From Pegea sp. RAD2-039 (lineage: Eukaryota > Chordata > Thaliacea > Salpida > Salpidae): a stretch of DNA of 64,000 nt. The position numbers and the translations under genes are program-made. The stretch covers positions 1 through 64,000 of the forward strand of contig JAQGEQ010000338.1 of the NCBI GenBank assembly GCA_034620365.1, read 5' to 3'. The notes under the pieces were generated by a model. That model saw nothing but the letters and a program-made list of their open reading frames with translations. It ran no database searches and was not told where the DNA came from. Every line of letters starts with the position of its first letter. Position 1 is the first letter of the stretch. This document shows, in pieces, positions 58,071-64,000 of this stretch.

Positions 58071-59840
58071 AAGATTAATAAATTTTGTAATGAGAAAAAA
58101 TTGTGAAATACATCACATACTAATAAGTTTTACCCAAGAAATTGTTTGAGACAATAAAATTAAAATAACCTGGTTCTCCTATTTCTATTTAATTTTGGAA
58201 TCTTTTAATATAAGAAATCGTTTTTCGAAAAATTTTCTTTTCTTAAAAAAATCAAAAAAATTGTATTTAACTCTTATGACGAAGGATAAAATTAATTATA
58301 GAATTTAGAATAGGACTGAGAATATTATTTTAACAAAAATATTTTCATTTAACTCAATTAATTGATGCTTTCTTTTAATTTAGTGAAACTAGAGACTTAC
58401 CAGTTTTTAAAGTTTATTTGGAATCAAAGTCAATTATTGTTTGGAAACATTTCACCAATTTTAGATCCATAATCTGAAAGTTGCTTTGATATTAATATAC
58501 AAGTTTTTGTATTTGCAAAAGATGAAAACATTAAATTTTATTATTTATCATTTTAATTAGATCAATAGTTCAGTGAATTTCTTTTAGTTATAAGATTAAA
58601 AAAATAAAACTTTTTGATTGTGTCTATAAATATCAGCGTTTTAGTTCTAAAACTGTTATTTGATATTTAAACACTGTCGAGATTTGTACGAGTTTTTGAC
58701 ACAACTAACATAAAAATTAACACTTTTTAGTTTGGGATAGTCATTATAAAAACAATACATAGAGAAAGAGTTTTGTATGTTTTTTTAACCTAAACAAAAA
58801 TAATTTGAATCCTAATTTAGTGGGTTTCTCTTTACGGTGATAAATCAGTGTTTAACCCACAAACACTAGAATAAAAATCCTTTTTATTAAGCAATTTTTA
58901 GCGCTAGATCTAATTGTCTTGCTAATTTTTTTGAAAAATTTAATTTGAAGTCGACTAAATGTCGATATAACCTTTACTAATATTAAAGTATTTTTAATCA
59001 TGGTAGTCTGTAATTCGTAAATTAACTTTTACTAGATTCTGTTTCGTTTTTTAATAATCTTTTACTTTAGTGATTTGAAAGTGTAATTCTATCAAGCCAA
59101 AACTTCATTATTATACACAGCAAAATTATTTGGTTAATCAATTAAATGTATCTGTGAATAAAACATCGTCTTTAATATATCTTACTTATTATTGTGATTA
59201 TCGAAAATAATAACCTTTATTTTTATCCACATTTAATTAGTGAAGCTATATTTTAAAAACTCCTAGCATTCTAACTGTATAACAATAAAATTAAGCAAGT
59301 TGTTTAATATTGTAAAATATGTTAAATAAATTTGAGATTTTTAAACTTTTACTGAAAGTTTTTCTACGTGTCTTGGTAAAAGGTTGTTTTATTATAGTTA
59401 AACCATTTAATCATTTTTTCAAATATTTTGTAAAAATTCAAGTCGTATTTTGTTTAGTTGATGCTGCGTAAGTTTATAACCTTTTGGGTATATTTTTCTA
59501 CTTGAATTTGTTTATAATTTTTGTGCTTTTGACATCATCACCTAATCTTTAAATTTAATTAGAAAGAAACGTCGCTACGTCAAATGAGCTTCATCATTAT
59601 CAAACTTGCTTCTAAACTAGTTTTCTGTTTTCTAATTGCATACATAATAAGCAAATATTAAATCAGAGTAAAAATAAAATATTATATTAATAAATATATT
59701 ATGTTTTTCTACCGTTTTTCAAAATTGTTATTATATATTTCCCCAATCATCATATTCTAAGTAATACTATTCAAATGTTCTAAACATTTGCTTTTTATGA
59801 ATCAGTATATTTGCTTCTCAGAAACTAGCAAATTCATTTG
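58071..59840. other. AT-rich DNA with a lone minus-strand core
   Basis: ATTTCACCAATTTTAGATCCATAATCTGAAAG near 58448-58479 is related to 47349-47378 (decayed type II surroundings). A minus-strand core remnant TCTAGTGTTTGTGGGTTAA lies at 58853-58871. No exon seen. Confidence 0.4.
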
Positions 59841-59848
59841 TAACTTAC

Positions 59849-59880
59849 CACAAGAGACTTGTTAGTGGCCTACAAGGCAA
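59849..59880 (-). other. Candidate 5' exon with strong splice donor
   Basis: On the minus strand a GC-richer patch ends at CTTGTG|GTAAGT (donor at 59843-59848). Upstream there is an initiator-like TTCAGTTG (A at 59882) and a TATTTAAAT at 59915-59923, about 41 bases upstream, which is longer than the usual 30. CTTCAG could also be read as an acceptor, making a 32-base exon. It may be the first non-coding exon of a minus-strand gene. No downstream exon is identified. Confidence 0.25.
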
Positions 59881-59949
59881 CTGAAGTCCGCCCGATTACA
59901 AAAAGCTGTAATGAATTTAAATAGCGAACCACAATCAGTCAGTTCAATC

Positions 59950-60240
59950 CAAAAAAAAAAAATAGAGTTGAAAACAAATAGGAATTAAAAAAGGGTTGGA
60001 CTAGGGTACAATGAATATATTTCGAATTATCATAAAAAGTGAAAGGAATACTAAGTTCTCGAATGCTAAATTTTGTTATTCAAAAAATTCAACTAAATTT
60101 GTTCCTGATTAGTTGTTATGTTATCAAAAATAAATATTTATTTAATCTGATTTTAATTTAAATTTCAAAATACTTTGATAAAATTCATAAAGTTGAAATT
60201 ACAATATTTATTCAAGAAATGTAAAATTTTATTATTGGTT
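59950..60240. other. AT-rich DNA, no gene seen
   Basis: No unit recognised. Confidence 0.4.
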
Positions 60241-60870
60241 TCTAGGAAAAATACTTGTTTGATCAACAAATGCAAATATGCATCTTCCAATTTATTATTA
60301 ATATAATATTAGTTTAAACAATTTAATACTATTATGTTTTCTTCTAACTACTTTAACACACTTTTTTATATATTTTTTGTTAAAAATTATTAATTAAAAA
60401 GTTCATAAAAGTTATAATTTTTAATATTGTAGATTTTTATTTATGTGAAATTAAATTTCAGCTGAAACTGCATTTAAGGCGGTTTTTAGTGATGCCGTAA
60501 ATAATTTTATTCAATTAATTGAAAGTTAGAAAGTTTTTCAAACACTATATCACATTATCAGTAAAGTTTTAAATAAATGAAACAAATTTCTCATCAAAAT
60601 TATTTTTACTTCATTTACCTAGACTACTTGACTTTTTTGTATAAAAAGTAACTCAAGTGACTTAACTAAGTCATTCTTTTTTTTTATAAATAAAAGTTTC
60701 GTTGAAAAAGTATTTAAATTCCAAATTTCTATCTAGAAAGTCATAAATACTACAGCAAGTAGATATAGTAATGTTAATTTACTTTTGAATATTTATTATT
60801 TTGTGGTAATCTAGAATTTGTGGGATCAAATTCAAATTTTAATGGTAATTTTTGTTTATAATGATTGCTC
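60241..60870 (+). repeat. Mutated type II palindrome, block M and a type I unit
   Basis: ATGCA-AATA-TGCAT near 60270-60283 keeps the TCTTCCAA that follows type II palindromes, but no core is left. Block M (CTGCATTTAAGGCGG, GATGCCGTAAATAATTTTATT) spans 60463-60527. The type I unit has ACTCAAGTGACTTAAC, GTTGAAAAAGTATTTAAA near 60703 and core TAATCTAGAATTTGTGGGATCAA (60807-60829). Confidence 0.7.
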
Positions 60871-61830
60871 TCTTTGTCAATGTTGAAATAAAACTATGTA
60901 TATCAAATATTTGATTACTTATAAAAATATTTATAAGTTAAAATATGTTTATGAATTCTTTGATAATTATTTTTAATTCAATTTTAATTATTTATTTTTT
61001 AATTAGTTTAAAAACCTTTAACTATTTGGATTTGTAGCACCACAAACAACAGACTTTAACCATTTTTACATATTTATTTTATAAATAATAACCTTTAAAT
61101 TTTCTTATGAGTTTTTAACAATGAAAAACTTTTAGAAACATAATTTCAATTTACAAAATAGTTTTAACAAAAATGAATAAAGATATTTTAATTTTGACTC
61201 CTTTTTTAATCTACAGTAGAAAAACAAATTTATTTAAGCTATTTTAGGTTAAAATGGTTATTTTGGCTAGTATGATATAAACTTTTTCCAAAATTTATCA
61301 TTTTGTACAAAATTTGTAAAACTATTTTAAAAAATGAAAAACATCATCCAAATTATATTCTAATGTGGTTTTCTTGCAAAATAGTATTTAATGTTTATTG
61401 TTTTGCTGGAAAAGCTTATTTTAAAGTTTAAATTATAAACTATTAGTATAACAATTGTAGATGAAGATTTATTAAGTAAAAACATAAGTTTCTGAATTTT
61501 TTAAAATCGTTACTAACAGGACAAAAAACATTAAAAATGATTATTAAATTTTTCTGTGAGGTAGAAAGTTGAATGTTTTGGTAAAACAAGATTAAAATAT
61601 AAAAGTTAAAAAAAATTTAGACAACATTTTTCTCTTTGGGTTATAAATTGTTATGGTTATAAAATTTTAAAAAGAAAAATCTATAATTAGTTTATTTTTT
61701 TACCTTTAAATAATTCACTTTGCATATAAGTTCTTATACTATTATAAATTATTTAGTTATTAAATAAAAAAAATTTAATGTTCATAATAGTCATAATTTT
61801 TAAAATTATTTATTTATATTTTTATGAAAT
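60871..61830. other. AT-rich DNA with a decayed minus-strand core
   Basis: Minus-strand GTCTGTTGTTTGTGGTGCT (61035-61053) is a core remnant. Nothing else recognised. Confidence 0.4.
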
Positions 61831-62420
61831 AAAGTTTCAGATGAAACTGCATATGAAACAGATTTTAGTGATACCCTAAATAATTTTATGTAATTATTTG
61901 AAAACTAGAAAACCTTTTCAAATTTTTTTTGACCGAAATGATTTTTATCGTATTATCTGTACATAATAGAATTTCACTTTATTTAAATTATACACTAAGT
62001 ATATTTTTAATAAAATGTTTTTCAACTCCAAACTATAACTTCAAGCAACTCAAGTTCATTAAGTTATCAAAAAATTCGAGAAATAAATCTTGTAAATCAT
62101 ATATATTTATTATCAGTGAACATTTCAGAGATGATTACTAGCTTTATCTTTATCTACACGGTTATACAACTTTTAACTTTTATCTTAGGTTTGCGGTATC
62201 GTTGAGTTTTGCGTGTGATCTTTTTATAAAAAAACAGTTTTTGATGATAAGATGCAAAAGTCCATCTTGCAAATTATATTAGGAAAAATTATCTGCATAC
62301 AATCTTATGTTTGTGGTCTCGTTAAGTTTTTGGTGTAATTTAATCAACTGATAATGTTATTGAAAATATTATTGTTCGAATAATCTTGACTCAATTTAAA
62401 ACAATTATCAGTAAAATAAT
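61831..62420 (+). repeat. Block M and two tandem type II cores
   Basis: Block M copy at 61842-61905. First core TTATCTTAGGTTTGCGGTATCG (62180-62201), preceded by ACACGGTTATAC. Then palindrome AGATGCA-AAAG-TCCATCT (62250-62267, one mismatch) and a second core CAATCTTATGTTTGTGGTCTCG (62300-62321), with AAGTTTTTGGTGT and ATAATGTTATTGAAAATATT after it. The two cores are exactly 120 bases apart. Confidence 0.8.
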
Positions 62421-62559
62421 TACTTTGATTTTTGTAGATTTAAAAAAATAAAACTTTTTCATGAGATTACTTAATAATATCAAGATCAGAAAGAAATTGA
62501 ATCATAGATCTAAAATAGTACCTATATAGTCAACTCAACTTCAAAATTAAATGTTTGAA

Positions 62560-63000
62560 CTAAATAAACTAATAGATAATAACAAATAATAACTATTATC
62601 TTTTTTTTCTTTGTCAAAAAAGAGTTTAACATAAAAAAACGGAATAAAAATTAACCAATTCGTTTAAGCTTGAGCCCACAAACTCTAGATTGTTACATAG
62701 TTGATATAACCGAAAAGTTCTGGAAGTTCTTAGATCATTGTACATATTGAACCTATGAACCAATTTGAAGTTGAAATACTTTCAACAGAAATCGATTAAG
62801 TAAATAACAAGACTACCTTGAGTTTCAATTCTCTGCAAGTAGCAACATGAAAATAATTAAAGTTGAAAATTTATTATTTTGACGGAAACATGTAACAGAT
62901 AAATTGACAGAATGTTTACAAATAGAAAAAAAGAGTTTTAGCAAATTTAGTATTTTTAAAAAAGAATTTTTAAATATGTTTTTCAGTATGGATGATTAGA
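62560..63000 (-). repeat. Type I unit, minus strand
   Basis: Minus-strand core CAATCTAGAGTTTGTGGGCTCAAG (62669-62692), TTATATCAAC upstream at about 62702-62711, palindrome arm GTTGAAAGTATTTCAAC near 62772-62788 and CTGTCAATTTATCTG near 62905. Confidence 0.75.
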
Positions 63001-63060
63001 AACTTTCTACTTTGGATAGTTTAGTAAAAATAACTTTTAAAAAATAATTTTACAAAAAAA

Positions 63061-63429
63061 TATTTCAAAATTTTCTTTTTCCGCTACTAGGCGCAAGAGA
63101 GAATAGTTTTCTTGCTCCGATGTTTAATAATTTCGTTTGAATGATATTAAAAAGTAATAAAGAAATAGAAATGTTGCTTCTTAATTATTTCATCTGAGAT
63201 ATAAATAGAAATACTAATTGTGTAAAATAAAAGTTTTTATGTTTGAATAAAATATGTTATATTATTATTCTGTTATTTGTTAGATGAAATCTTAAAGGAT
63301 TGCTCTCCTAATTTTGAAAATAGTTTAACGACATAAGTTTATATTTTGTGAAATTAGTTCCATTTCTGGTCTTTTAAGAAAAAGAGATATTTGTATGAAA
63401 ACGCATTTTCTAACTAAAGCTTATACAAC
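63061..63429. other. CTCF-like motif and AT-rich DNA
   Basis: CCGCTACTAGGCGC at 63081-63094 is CTCF-like. TTGCTCCGATGTTTAATAATTTCG near 63112 is a relative of the GCCGAGCTGATATTTAATG block that precedes type I units. No gene seen. Confidence 0.5.
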
Positions 63430-64000
63430 TTAATGAAAACAAGACAAACAGATTACTACAAGTAAACTATAATTCAATTTTTCAAACAAAGACATAACTT
63501 TAAATCTTCTGAAACTTGTAGAGAATTTCTGATTAACTTTATCAAAAAAAAATTGCTAAATATTGTTGATGTCGAAAAAGTATTCAACTATTGAGAACCA
63601 TTAAGAACCTATTTTGCAAAGAGAAACTTTTTGTTTTAAAGTTTTTTTGTTTTTACTTAGATTTAACATTGAAAAAAAAACAATTAAATTTTAAAACTAA
63701 TTTTATATTTTTTATTTTTTGTGTGATGAGTTATTTTTGTATATACAATTTATTTGAAATTTGAAAAATGAATTTTATAATTTAACAAAAGTTGGTTTAA
63801 TAAAATTATAAACAATATTCTCCTAAACTTGATTCAAAAACTCTAGATTACAACAAAGTGATAAGAAATGAAAACTAAAAAATATTTCAATCAGCATTTA
63901 AGGTTTTCAGCTGATTATAAATTTGGTGATAAAATACTTATCAACATAACTTCATTTATTAAGTAAGTTGATTATCTTAAGATTTCATTCTTTAAAAAAG
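63430..64000 (-). repeat. Inverted partner of the 3.4-4.0 kb repeat
   Basis: The reverse complement matches about 3440-4020. Landmarks on minus are ACTTAATAAATGAAG, TACTGATTGAAAT-type sequence, core AATCTAGAGTTTTTGAATCAAG (63826-63847), GGTTCTTAATGGTTCTCAATAG (63588-63609) and TCGACATCAACAATATTT. The match runs off the right edge, so its full length is unknown. Confidence 0.8.

Noticed and set aside
31964..62321. CRISPR array
   Set aside because: Repeats are dispersed, in both orientations and kilobases apart. The DNA is eukaryotic.

Overview
The window is nuclear DNA from an animal, with very AT-rich, gene-poor, repeat-dominated sequence. The case for an animal is: a class II tRNA-Leu with split internal promoter boxes, a 5'-truncated CR1/L2-type LINE, relics of C2H2 zinc fingers, candidate exons bounded by GT/AG signals, and a first exon that looks like the N-terminal half of a TGF-beta family precursor. 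I cannot place the species. No complete multi-exon gene can be read end to end.

Layout. 1-6.7 kb: mostly unannotatable AT-rich DNA with tRNA-Leu(AAG) on the minus strand, a GC-rich island near 1.2 kb, one repeat unit (3.3-4.0 kb) and a candidate two-exon minus-strand gene (6.0-5.4 kb). 6.7-7.8 kb: a GC-richer island holding a long hairpin studded with TGACGTCA sites and a second candidate two-exon minus-strand gene. 8.3-8.8 kb: a decayed zinc-finger sequence. 9.6-11.1 kb: the LINE copy. 11.6-17.1 kb: diverged duplicate blocks leading into an intact coiled-coil ORF on the minus strand, built of 21-bp (7-residue) repeats. 17.7-20.97 kb: scattered coding-like fragments and a three-copy element near the TGF-beta-like exon. 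21.10-21.45 kb: that exon, ending at a strong splice donor. 21.5-64 kb: no convincing coding exon; if the gene is intact, this is either its intron or the space beyond it.

The 21.5-64 kb part is not featureless. It is a mosaic of old duplications in both orientations, carrying about 34 copies of a short core with the consensus CAATCT(n)GTTTGTGG(n)ATC. The copies fall into two architectures. Type I has an upstream palindrome of the form GTTGAAA-AGTA-TTTCAAC, a TTATAAA-like stretch, the core, then a TTGTTGACAAA block. Type II has an upstream palindrome AGATGCA-AAAG-TGCATCT, a TTATATAA-like stretch, the core, then an ATAATGTTATTGAT block. A third palindrome family (AACTGA-TACTG-TCAGTT) lies at 13-15.5 kb. 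GC-rich motifs resembling a CTCF site punctuate the same region. The two core families, with palindrome, TATA-like box and core in fixed order, are the best candidate here for an undescribed system. Whether they are small-RNA genes, promoters or debris of a non-autonomous mobile element cannot be decided from sequence alone.
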